From CAYRVX01 sp964642165 (GTDB lineage Bacteria > Planctomycetota > Phycisphaerae > SM23-33), in the NCBI GenBank assembly GCA_964642165.1, contig CAZXOC010000021.1, positions 1 to 44,520 on the forward strand: DNA of 44,520 bases. The letters are read 5' to 3'. Below are positions 32,287 to 39,541 of the stretch, piece after piece; positions within the stretch are counted from its first letter, which is position 1; each line of letters opens with the position of its first letter. The position numbers and the translations under genes were made by a program. Under the pieces are notes generated by a model, which was not told where the DNA came from, searched no databases, and was given only the letters and a program-made list of their open reading frames with translations.

Positions 32287-34308
32287 TCAGCGGCCCGATC
32301 GCCCGGCCGGACGTGCCTGGACCCGGACGGCCACCGTGAAACGGTCCTTCTGCCGCGTGGAGTTGACCCGCAGTCCGACGGTCATTCGTCGATCGGGCGA
32401 CCACGTGTGGCTGGCGGACCACGTGCCGTCGGACACCGGCCCCCCGGGCGAGCCGCCCTTGCCCCTGCCGCCACGGGCGTAGGTCTCGACGCAGTGCCAG
32501 TCGTACGGTGTCCGGGGCGTTGCCGTCGCCGGGCGGGTCGCCCGCGCCGTGACCGTGCAGGGCTTGTCCCCTTCGCCCACGTAGAACAGCGCCACGGGCT
32601 GGTCGAGGCCGACGGCCAGCTCGAACGGCTGCGTGTTGGCGTCGACCTCGCGGAAGCCCGCGGCCCGGAAGTCCTCGGGTGTGGGGGGCGCGGGCTTTTT
32701 GAGCGTCTCGTCGCCGAGCGCTTTGGCCAGCTTCGCGGCGGACTTGTCGAGCCTGGAGCGGCAGTCGTCGGCCTCCCAGGCGCCCTGGAGGATGGCGCGC
32801 CCCCGTCGAAGGGCGGCCCGGGCCTTCGGGTAGTCCTTCTCGGCGAGGTAATGCTGAACCAGCTCCACCTGGGCAGGCAGCGAGGGGCCGGTGCGTTTCT
32901 CGAACAGCTCGTACATCCGCCGGCGCTGGTCGCGGTCGAACAGGCTGCTGAGGAACAGCAGCGTGTCGACGGGCGTCGCCTCGGCCAGGAGGCCCTCCAG
33001 GGCGTCGCGGCGGTCCTGCTCGGCGAAGCGTTCGGTCAGGTGGACGATCATCGTCGCGGGGGGCTTGGCGGCGCCGGGCTCCGCGACGACCCAGCCGGTG
33101 CGCATGCGTTCGGCGAGGCGATAGACGTGGACCCGCGCCGCGTCGCGGTCCATCCGCAGACTGCGCTTCCCGCCGGAACGCCGCCGCCACGCGTCGGCCT
33201 GCATCTCCTCGCCCAGCCGCTTCAGCAGGGCCGCCACGCCGTCGCGAGGCGTCTCGAATCGCCAGACCGTCTCGTTGTGCGTCAGCAGGCCGCTGTAGCT
33301 GCAGAGGCGGCGGCAGGGGAGCTTCGCCAGCGGCGCCGGCAGCTTCGCCGGGCGGTACGTGCCGTACAGCGCCGCCGGCAGCTCCGGCAGCGGGCCGCTC
33401 TTCGCCCGGAACTCCTCGAGCTTGGCCAGCAGGCCGCCGGCGATCTCCTTGGCGATGTCCTTCGCGGCGAGGCTGTGCCGGACGGACTCGTAGCCGACGG
33501 TCCGGCTCTTGTGGTCGATGGTGGCGTTCAAGTGGAACGTCACGAGCGGCGGGTCGGTTCCGTCGCTGTAGGTGCTCACGCCGCGCCAGGGATGCCTGCC
33601 GGCGTCGACGTGGATCTCGGCGGTCAGGTTGACGGCGTAGGGCACGGGCAGGACGCGGATGCTCCCCGCCCCGAGCCGCACGAACACGTCGGGGCGGCGC
33701 TGCCCGTCCTTGGGGAACCGCCCGTCGGCGTGCAGGGAGACGTTCTCGACGAACGGAATCGCCGCCAACCGCTCGCGCAGCGCCTCGCCCACGAGGCGCA
33801 CCAGGGCGTGGTCGTGCTCGACGACGATCGCCACGGTCCGGCAGGCGACCCGCGCGTGCGTGCCCGACGTGCTGACCATCGTCGTGCTCGTGCTGCTGCG
33901 GGACTCGATCGTCGCGGCGTGGGCGCTCAGGGCGGCGCGGCGGCCGGGATCGTCCGGGGGCGCGCCCTGGAAGGGCACCATCCACAGGTGCGTCAGGCCG
34001 GGGAAGTTCACGAAGAAGCCCGCGACGGCCACGACCACGACGGCCAGGCCCGCCGGCACCGCGCCGATCCGCACGTCCCGCGCGTCGGGCCGGCGGAGCT
34101 GGCCGAACCACAGGTACAGCAGCGTCAGGATCGGGTTGAGGAAGACGAAGCTCGCCAGCCAGAACCACCGCGTCCTGCGGTCGTCGCCCAGCAGCGGATA
34201 GAACCGCCGGCGGCGCCAGCAGAGCGCCAGCAGGACGGCCCAGGCGATCACGTAGCCCGCCAGCAGGGCGTACACCACGTACGGCAGGATCCTCAGCAGC
34301 GTTGGCAT
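32287..34308 (-). CDS. Membrane-anchored protein of unknown function
   Basis: A 673-residue protein with three likely membrane segments at the N-terminus (about 8-32, 47-69 and 82-104) and a large remainder that should face the outside. I do not recognise a family. The soluble part is alpha/beta mixed: VAIVVEHDHALVRLVGEALRERL near residue 160 resembles the start of a small domain, VYRLAERMRTGW comes in the middle, LLFLSSLFDRDQRRRMYELF looks helical and repeat-like, and the C-terminus (FELAVGLDQPVALFYVGEG onward) looks like a beta-sandwich. The start at 34308 follows GGGAGAA. It is the farthest-upstream gene of the minus-strand run at 29904-34308, 180 bp from the aldo/keto reductase gene. Confidence 0.75.
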   Translation of the reverse strand: MPTLLRILPYVVYALLAGYVIAWAVLLALCWRRRRFYPLLGDDRRTRWFWLASFVFLNPILTLLYLWFGQLRRPDARDVRIGAVPAGLAVVVVAVAGFFVNFPGLTHLWMVPFQGAPPDDPGRRAALSAHAATIESRSSTSTTMVSTSGTHARVACRTVAIVVEHDHALVRLVGEALRERLAAIPFVENVSLHADGRFPKDGQRRPDVFVRLGAGSIRVLPVPYAVNLTAEIHVDAGRHPWRGVSTYSDGTDPPLVTFHLNATIDHKSRTVGYESVRHSLAAKDIAKEIAGGLLAKLEEFRAKSGPLPELPAALYGTYRPAKLPAPLAKLPCRRLCSYSGLLTHNETVWRFETPRDGVAALLKRLGEEMQADAWRRRSGGKRSLRMDRDAARVHVYRLAERMRTGWVVAEPGAAKPPATMIVHLTERFAEQDRRDALEGLLAEATPVDTLLFLSSLFDRDQRRRMYELFEKRTGPSLPAQVELVQHYLAEKDYPKARAALRRGRAILQGAWEADDCRSRLDKSAAKLAKALGDETLKKPAPPTPEDFRAAGFREVDANTQPFELAVGLDQPVALFYVGEGDKPCTVTARATRPATATPRTPYDWHCVETYARGGRGKGGSPGGPVSDGTWSASHTWSPDRRMTVGLRVNSTRQKDRFTVAVRVQARPAGRSGR

Positions 34309-34507
34309 GACGCGCTTCTCCCGCGAAGAGGGACCACACGGTCAGTCGCGCCGCGCGGGCTGGTATTTCCACGGAACCGCCGCCTGCGGACGGGAACGTG
34401 GTCCACGCCGCCGAACATTCGCACCGGGCGAGCGCGGACGTCATCCCGCAGGGACGGGGCGAGGCGTGTTCTGCCGGGGGCGGCGTGGTCCATGCAATTG
34501 CTGCGAC

Positions 34508-34533
34508 GCGGCCGGCAAGCCGGCCCGCTAAAC
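34508..34533 (+). repeat. REP-like hairpin repeat, copy 3
   Basis: The same 26-bp unit as at 23322-23347, with two changes. Position 6 is C instead of G and position 15 is G instead of C; these two bases pair in the hairpin, so pairing is kept. It lies in the 254-bp gap between the unknown membrane protein gene and the cupin gene. Confidence 0.7.
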
Positions 34534-34562
34534 GGGACCAGACGGGACAGATGCGTGACGGT

Positions 34563-34826
34563 CTATCCGAACTTGTAGTGCTTCTTCACGGGCCGGGTGA
34601 CGTCCCAGACGCAGTCCATGCCCTCGGGGAAGACGACCATGTCGCCGGGGCCGAAGCTCACCTGCTCGTCGCCGGCCGTCACGGTCACCTGCCCCTCGAG
34701 GACGAGACAGGTCTCCGACTCGTCGTAGTGCCAGTCGAACCTGGACACGTCACACCCCCACGTCGGCCAGCCCTTGGCCTCGTCGATCTGCTCTTCCGTC
34801 GGCTTAATGACCTGGATTCTGCTCAA
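34563..34826 (-). CDS. Small cupin (cupin-3 / EutQ-like)
   Basis: An 87-residue single-domain cupin with FDWHYDESETCLVLEG as the first cupin motif and FGPGDMVVFPEGMDCVWDV as the second, matching the small cupin-3 type that binds a metal or small ligand. There is no in-frame ATG; the start is a TTG at 34826 behind a very strong ribosome binding site (GGAGGAG, spacing about five bases). The 39 bp between this gene and hicB upstream are short enough for co-transcription with hicAB. The product is cytoplasmic. Function is unknown. Confidence 0.85.
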   Translation of the reverse strand: MSRIQVIKPTEEQIDEAKGWPTWGCDVSRFDWHYDESETCLVLEGQVTVTAGDEQVSFGPGDMVVFPEGMDCVWDVTRPVKKHYKFG

Positions 34827-34865
34827 GGGTCTCCTCCGGCGAGAGTGGGTGTCTCGGCGGGCACG

Positions 34866-35078
34866 TCACGCGAAGACGAGGCGATGGCCTTTCGGCGGAG
34901 GAATGGGACGCTCGAACTCCCTGGCCGTTTCGATCCACAAGTCGGTAGCGGCACGCACGTTCGCCAGCGCGGCCTCGTGGGTGCCGCCATGGGCCATGCA
35001 GCCCGGGAGCTCCGGGACCTCCGCGATGTACGCTTCGTCGTCCTCGCTCCAGTAGATGATGACTTCGTATCTGTCCAT
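34866..35078 (-). CDS. HicB-like antitoxin
   Basis: A 70-residue protein with the partial RNase-H-like HicB fold: VIIYWSEDDEAYIAEVPELPGCMAHGGT is typical of this family (the full run is at residues 6-33), followed by an amphipathic helix AALANVRAATDLWIETA. There is no C-terminal DNA-binding domain, as in the shorter HicB type. Its ATG overlaps the hicA stop by one base (TGATG), the usual coupling of toxin and antitoxin genes. It would neutralise the HicA RNase by direct binding and may need another factor for autoregulation. Confidence 0.9.
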   Translation of the reverse strand: MDRYEVIIYWSEDDEAYIAEVPELPGCMAHGGTHEAALANVRAATDLWIETAREFERPIPPPKGHRLVFA

Positions 35079-35332
35079 CAGATCCCATCCGCCAGTTCGT
35101 GTTTTACGATGATCTTGCGCACCTGTCGCACCTGGTAGGGCTTGGCTTTACCGCCTTCCTTCTGCAGGTTGATCAGCTCCGGGACGCCGGTCCTGCAGAA
35201 GCAATGGTGGCTTCCTCTCGTTCGCTCGGCGAACCCGAGACGGCGCAACAGACGACACAGGTCCCCGAAAGCGATGTTCGCATCCGAGGTCCCACGAAGG
35301 ACCTGCTCCAGGACCTTCTCCACGGAGCCCAT
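35078..35332 (-). CDS. HicA-like mRNA interferase toxin
   Basis: An 84-residue protein with a double-stranded-RNA-binding-like fold. The family motif GSHHCF (residues 40-45) carries the catalytic His42 or His43, preceded by a helix LCRLLRRLGF and followed by a basic C-terminal helix PYQVRQVRKIIVKHEL. HicA toxins cleave mRNA and are held inactive by HicB. The start ATG at 35332 lies behind GGGAGG with a long spacing of about 12 bases; a nearer ATG at 35339 is out of frame, so the weak spacing may help keep toxin expression low. Order is toxin first, then antitoxin, as in classic hicAB. Confidence 0.9.
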   Translation of the reverse strand: MGSVEKVLEQVLRGTSDANIAFGDLCRLLRRLGFAERTRGSHHCFCRTGVPELINLQKEGGKAKPYQVRQVRKIIVKHELADGI

Positions 35333-35394
35333 GGCCGCATTCTACCTCCCGCGACCCGCGAATGGGAAAGTGCAAATGGGCAGTCGCCGAGCCC

Positions 35395-36714
35395 TTATCC
35401 CTTGATGCCCGTCATGGCGACGGAGCGGATGAAGGTCTTCATGGCGAAGAAGAACAGGACGATCAGCGGCAGGCTGAAGACGGTGGAGGCGGCCATCAGC
35501 AGGTGCCACGGCGTGCCCCCATGCTCGCTGGCGAAGGCCTGGAGGCTCAGCGACAGCGTGAACTGCCTCTCGTGGCTGAGGTAGATCAGCGGGCCGAGGA
35601 AGTCCTTCCACACGCCGAGGAAGGTGAACAGGGCGACCATGGCGATGACCGGGCGGGCGAGCGGCACGACGACGTTCCAGAGGATCTCCAGCTCCGAGCA
35701 GCCGTCGATGCGGGCCGCGTCCAGCAGGTCCTTCGGCAGGCCCAGGAAGAACTGCCGCAGCAGGAAGATGAAGAACGCGTTGCCGAACCAGCTCGCGACC
35801 CACAGCGGCTTGAACGTGCCGACCCACCCCAGCGAGCGGTACATCAGGTAGACGGGGATCATCGTCACGACGAACGGCACCATGATCGTCGCCAGCGTCA
35901 GGGCGAACAGCGCCTTGCGACCCGGGAACTCCAGGAACGCAAAACCGTACGCCACGATCACCGACGAGACCACCGTGCCGCAAACGGCCATCACGCACAG
36001 GAACAGCGTGTTGCGCAGGCTGCGACCGAAGTGCACCCGGCGCAGCGCGACGGGGTAGTTGTTCGGGATGACCTTGGGCCCGGTGCGGATCCGCCCCTCC
36101 GGCTGGATGTCCCACGCGCGGCTGACCTTCACGAAGGGGGAGCTGACGCCCTTCGTGTCGGTATCCTCCGGCCGCCACTCGCGGACGACGTAGAGCGTCC
36201 CGCCGTCGGCGGGCGGCGTGATCTCTCGGACGATCTCGGCCGGGACGCTGCGCCCGGACTGGAGGGTGATCTCGCCCGTGTTGGGGTCGAAGCGGTTCTT
36301 CTCGTCGGCGAGCACCTTGATCTGCGGCGTGACGTTGGCGTCCATCTGCCGGCGTTCGGCCTTCGTGAAGGACTTGATGCCGTGCCAGACGTCCGGCCCG
36401 AACGGCAGCGTCAGCTCGCCGGCCTTGAAGGTGTCCCTCGGGCGGACGATGAACAGCCGCTTGCCCTTCTCGAGATCGATCGGCCGCTCGCGCGTGACCT
36501 CGTACTCGTCGCCGTCGATCGTCGCGTGGTAGCCCGTGGCGAAGAAGGCCGTGGACAGGGCCTCCGGGCGCTGGAGCGTCTGGTCCAGCGGCTTGAGGCT
36601 CGTGGCGATCATCCACACCAGCGGCAGCAGGAAGAACAGCCCCCCCGTGACCAGCACCAGGTGGATCACCAGGCGATGGTGCCAGGCAGGCCGCTTGTTG
36701 CCGACGGTGGACAT
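35395..36714 (-). CDS. Carbohydrate ABC transporter permease (MalG-like) with a large insertion
   Basis: A 439-residue inner-membrane permease of the CUT1 sugar-importer type. The N-terminal membrane segment is residues about 14-38; five more lie between about 215 and 430. The ATPase-contact (EAA) loop is AARIDGCSELEILWNVVVPL with Asp332 just before it. Usual MalG proteins are 270-300 residues; this one is longer because of about 160 extra residues (roughly 45-205) between the first and second membrane segments, which should face the outside. That insertion is hydrophilic and includes TLYVVREWRPEDTD and DVWHGIKSFTKAER. The ATG immediately follows the stop of the upstream permease (TAGATG), so they are co-translated. 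No ATPase gene is nearby. Confidence 0.92.
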   Translation of the reverse strand: MSTVGNKRPAWHHRLVIHLVLVTGGLFFLLPLVWMIATSLKPLDQTLQRPEALSTAFFATGYHATIDGDEYEVTRERPIDLEKGKRLFIVRPRDTFKAGELTLPFGPDVWHGIKSFTKAERRQMDANVTPQIKVLADEKNRFDPNTGEITLQSGRSVPAEIVREITPPADGGTLYVVREWRPEDTDTKGVSSPFVKVSRAWDIQPEGRIRTGPKVIPNNYPVALRRVHFGRSLRNTLFLCVMAVCGTVVSSVIVAYGFAFLEFPGRKALFALTLATIMVPFVVTMIPVYLMYRSLGWVGTFKPLWVASWFGNAFFIFLLRQFFLGLPKDLLDAARIDGCSELEILWNVVVPLARPVIAMVALFTFLGVWKDFLGPLIYLSHERQFTLSLSLQAFASEHGGTPWHLLMAASTVFSLPLIVLFFFAMKTFIRSVAMTGIKG

Positions 36715-37893
36715 CTACCTTCCCTCGTAGTGCACGTAGCTCCGGGAGATCCGGAACGCCAGGAGGGTCAGCGCGACGATGACGAGGAACAGCACGGCCG
36801 CGACGGCCGACGCGTAGCCCAGGCGGTGATACTGGAACGCCTGGTCGTAGACGAACATGGCCACGAAGCGGGTCTTATCCTCCGGCCCGCCCTGGGTCAT
36901 GATGTAGGGCGCGGCGAAGACCTGGAACGCCCCGATGATGGCCATCACCACGTTGAAGAGGATCACCGGCGAGATCATGGGGATGGTGACGCTGAGGGTC
37001 TTTCGCCACCACCCGGCGCCGTCGATCTCGGCGGCCTCGTACAGCTCCAGCGGCACGTCCTGGAGCTTGGCGAGGTAGATGACGGCCATCTGCCCCACCC
37101 CCCACATGCTCATGATGATGATCGCCCACAGCGCCCAGGACGGCGCGATCGGCAGGCCGCCGGGAAACATGTCGCCGTCCGTCAGCCAGCCGGGCTTGTG
37201 CATCTTGTCCATGTCGCCCGGCGCGAAACGGTAGAGCGCGGCGCTGAGGATCGCCGCCGCCGCCAGGGCGATCGCCAGGCCGGCGAGCGTGCCGACCAGG
37301 TGCCGGAGGCGGGACTCCTCCGGCCAGATGCGCTTCGCGGTCCGGCCCCAGGCCAGCAGCCCCAGCACCGGCACGGCCAGCAGCCAGAGCGTCCGCAGGC
37401 CCGCCCCGCCCGTGCCGGCCTTCAGCGCCTCGATGTCGAAGAAGCGGCTCGTCCACCAGTCCCCGGCCGCGAACAGGCCCCGCAGGACCAGGTTGAGCAG
37501 ACCCGCCTCGGCGTTGAAGATCCACATCCACAGGATCGCCACGACGACGGTCGGCACGAGGTGCGGCAGGTAGAAGACCACGCGGTAGACGGCCTGCCCG
37601 CGAATGCGGGCGTTGAGGAACAGCGCCAGCGACAGCGCCAGCAGCACGCCGATCGGGATCGCCACGGCGGCGTACATCGTCGTGACGCCCAGCGTGGTGT
37701 GGAAGACGCCGTCGCGCAGCAGCTCGGCGTAGTTGTCCGCGCCGACGAACATCGCGCCCCGCAGCGGCGGGAAGTCGCAGAAGCTGAAGTACCCCGCCGC
37801 GAAGAAGGGATACGCGATGAAGAACGACAGCCCGCACAGCCAGGGCAGCACGAAGGCGTACGACGTCACGTATCGCCGCGCCTTGCCCGTCAC
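36715..37893 (-). CDS. Carbohydrate ABC transporter permease (MalF-like)
   Basis: A 392-residue inner-membrane permease. It starts with a GTG at 37893, whose GTGA overlaps the stop of the binding-protein gene; GAGAGGG lies upstream. Membrane segments include VTSYAFVLPWLCGLSFFIAY at the N-terminus and the EAA-loop block YEAAEIDGAGWWRKTLS near the C-terminal third, which contacts the ATPase. Between the TM3 region and TM4 there is an extra stretch (about residues 155-255) with two additional hydrophobic segments (TLWLLAVPVLGLLAWG, then LAGLAIALAAAAILSAALY), making it about 90 residues longer than usual. With the MalG-like protein it forms the import channel for an oligosaccharide brought by the binding protein. 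Confidence 0.93.
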   Translation of the reverse strand: MTGKARRYVTSYAFVLPWLCGLSFFIAYPFFAAGYFSFCDFPPLRGAMFVGADNYAELLRDGVFHTTLGVTTMYAAVAIPIGVLLALSLALFLNARIRGQAVYRVVFYLPHLVPTVVVAILWMWIFNAEAGLLNLVLRGLFAAGDWWTSRFFDIEALKAGTGGAGLRTLWLLAVPVLGLLAWGRTAKRIWPEESRLRHLVGTLAGLAIALAAAAILSAALYRFAPGDMDKMHKPGWLTDGDMFPGGLPIAPSWALWAIIIMSMWGVGQMAVIYLAKLQDVPLELYEAAEIDGAGWWRKTLSVTIPMISPVILFNVVMAIIGAFQVFAAPYIMTQGGPEDKTRFVAMFVYDQAFQYHRLGYASAVAAVLFLVIVALTLLAFRISRSYVHYEGR

Positions 37894-39419
37894 CGCCCGG
37901 CCCTCTCTTCGCGCATGCCCATGCGGTCGGCCTGCTGCGCGAGGCGCTGCTCCAGCCGCTCGCGCATGGCGTCGAGCGTCCGGACGATCTCCTCCCGGCA
38001 GAGCGCCTTGACCCGCTGCTCGCGCTCGGCGCCGGAGAGGCCCGCGAGCTTCTCTTCGGGGATCGGCCAGTGCCAGACGTGGTCGAACGCACGCCGGTAG
38101 TCGTCGCGGTACTCCCGCCAGATCGTGGTCCGCGGCACGATGAACGAGTGCGGCTCCCTCGCCAGGCCGTCGAAGACCTCCAGGAACCGGTTGGGGTGCC
38201 CCTGGCGGAACTGGCGGTCGGCCTCCGGCGCCAGCCGGATCGGCAGGTGCTTGCCCTGGAGCCGGCAGATGATCGGCAGGCCCTCCGTCTGGACCCAGTG
38301 CACGAACCGCCACGCCTCCTCGCGGTGCTTGGAGCCGCGCGGGATGCCGATGACGTCCTCGTTCATCAGGCTCCTCGGCCCGGGCACGCCGTCGGCGCAC
38401 GGGAACGGGACCACGCCGTAGTCCAGGTGCGGGCGGTGGCGGTCGATGAACGCCGGAAAGTACACCCCCTGGAGCACCATCGAGACCTTGCCGTCGATGA
38501 AGGCGTTCTGGGGCGAGTCGTAGTTGCCGAAGCCCTGCTGGAAGCGCGTGAGGTTCTGCCGCCCGTAGCGGTTGGCGTAGCTCTTGATCCACTCGAACGC
38601 CCGGACGACCTCCGGCGAGTTGGGCGTCAGCTCGTGGGTCTCCTCGTCCCAGAGCGACCCGCCGAAGTAGTACGCCCAGGATTCATGGAACCAGCCGGGC
38701 TCGGTGGGCACGAAGCCCATGATCTTCGGCGTGCCGTCCCGGTTGAACTCGCTGATCGCGTCGGCGTAGCGGTCCAGCTCGGGGAGGGTCCGCGGCGGGC
38801 GGTTGGGGTCCAGCCCGGCGGCGAGGAGCTCCTTCGCCTTGCGCCGGTAGTGGTCCTTGTTGTAGAACAGGGCGATCGTCGCCGGCGTGGTCGGCAGGCA
38901 GTACGTCGTGCCCTTGTGCCGGCAGAGCAGCAGGTAGTTCAGGATGTAGTGGTCCTCCGTCAGCCCGGAGTCCCTCATCCGCTCATCCAGCGGCAGCAGC
39001 GCGTCGGCCTCGGCGAACGGCTGCACGTTGTTCGACCACAGCCCCACCACCTCGGGCGGCTCGCCCCCGACGACGGCCAGCATCGCCTTGCGGTCGACCT
39101 GGCTGGTGCGGAGGTAGTGGCAGTAGATCTCCTCCTGGCTGAGGTTGAAGGCGTCGACCATGGCCTCGCACGCCTCGGCCTCGAAGCTGCCCCACTTCTC
39201 CCAGTACGTGATGTGGACCCGGGCGTCCCAGTTCTTCCGGAACGCCTCGGCCGCCCGGGCCTCGTCGCCGAATCGCCCCGCGTTCTTCTTCAGCCAGTCG
39301 GCCTTGAACGCGCCGTGCGTGGCCGGGTCGAAGCTCGATACGCTCGGGCGAGGCTCCAGGTAGGCGACCGCCGCAACGATCAGGACGACAGCGGCCAGAC
39401 CTATGTGAACAGGACGCAT
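37890..39419 (-). CDS. Extracellular sugar-binding protein of the ABC importer (MalE-like)
   Basis: A 509-residue solute-binding protein. The N-terminal hydrophobic segment (residues about 6-22) is a membrane anchor or signal, without a visible lipobox cysteine. Recognisable parts include VVGLWSNNVQPFAEADALLPLDE, typical of family 1 binding proteins (full run about residues 110-132), IALFYNKDHYRR, and the late MNEDVIGIPRGSKHREEAWRFV block. The C-terminal 60 residues (WREYRDDYRRAFDHVW onward) are a long helical tail ending in basic residues, unusual for MalE-type proteins. The start at 39419 has GGAGG eight bases upstream. It is the first gene of the importer operon with the two permeases downstream. 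Substrate is unknown. Confidence 0.92.
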   Translation of the reverse strand: MRPVHIGLAAVVLIVAAVAYLEPRPSVSSFDPATHGAFKADWLKKNAGRFGDEARAAEAFRKNWDARVHITYWEKWGSFEAEACEAMVDAFNLSQEEIYCHYLRTSQVDRKAMLAVVGGEPPEVVGLWSNNVQPFAEADALLPLDERMRDSGLTEDHYILNYLLLCRHKGTTYCLPTTPATIALFYNKDHYRRKAKELLAAGLDPNRPPRTLPELDRYADAISEFNRDGTPKIMGFVPTEPGWFHESWAYYFGGSLWDEETHELTPNSPEVVRAFEWIKSYANRYGRQNLTRFQQGFGNYDSPQNAFIDGKVSMVLQGVYFPAFIDRHRPHLDYGVVPFPCADGVPGPRSLMNEDVIGIPRGSKHREEAWRFVHWVQTEGLPIICRLQGKHLPIRLAPEADRQFRQGHPNRFLEVFDGLAREPHSFIVPRTTIWREYRDDYRRAFDHVWHWPIPEEKLAGLSGAEREQRVKALCREEIVRTLDAMRERLEQRLAQQADRMGMREERAGR

Positions 39420-39541
39420 CCGCACCTCCGCCGGCGCCGCTCCGCCGCGCCCACCTGCGCAGGGGGAGCATAGCCGCCCCCGGCGTGGCGGGTCAAGACG
39501 CGGGGGGCTTCTCTTCCGTGCGGGGCGTCCCCGAACGCGCC

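Noticed and set aside
34563..35332. A new three-component toxin-antitoxin system
   Set aside because: hicAB is well known, and one neighbouring cupin in a single genome is not enough evidence for a third component.
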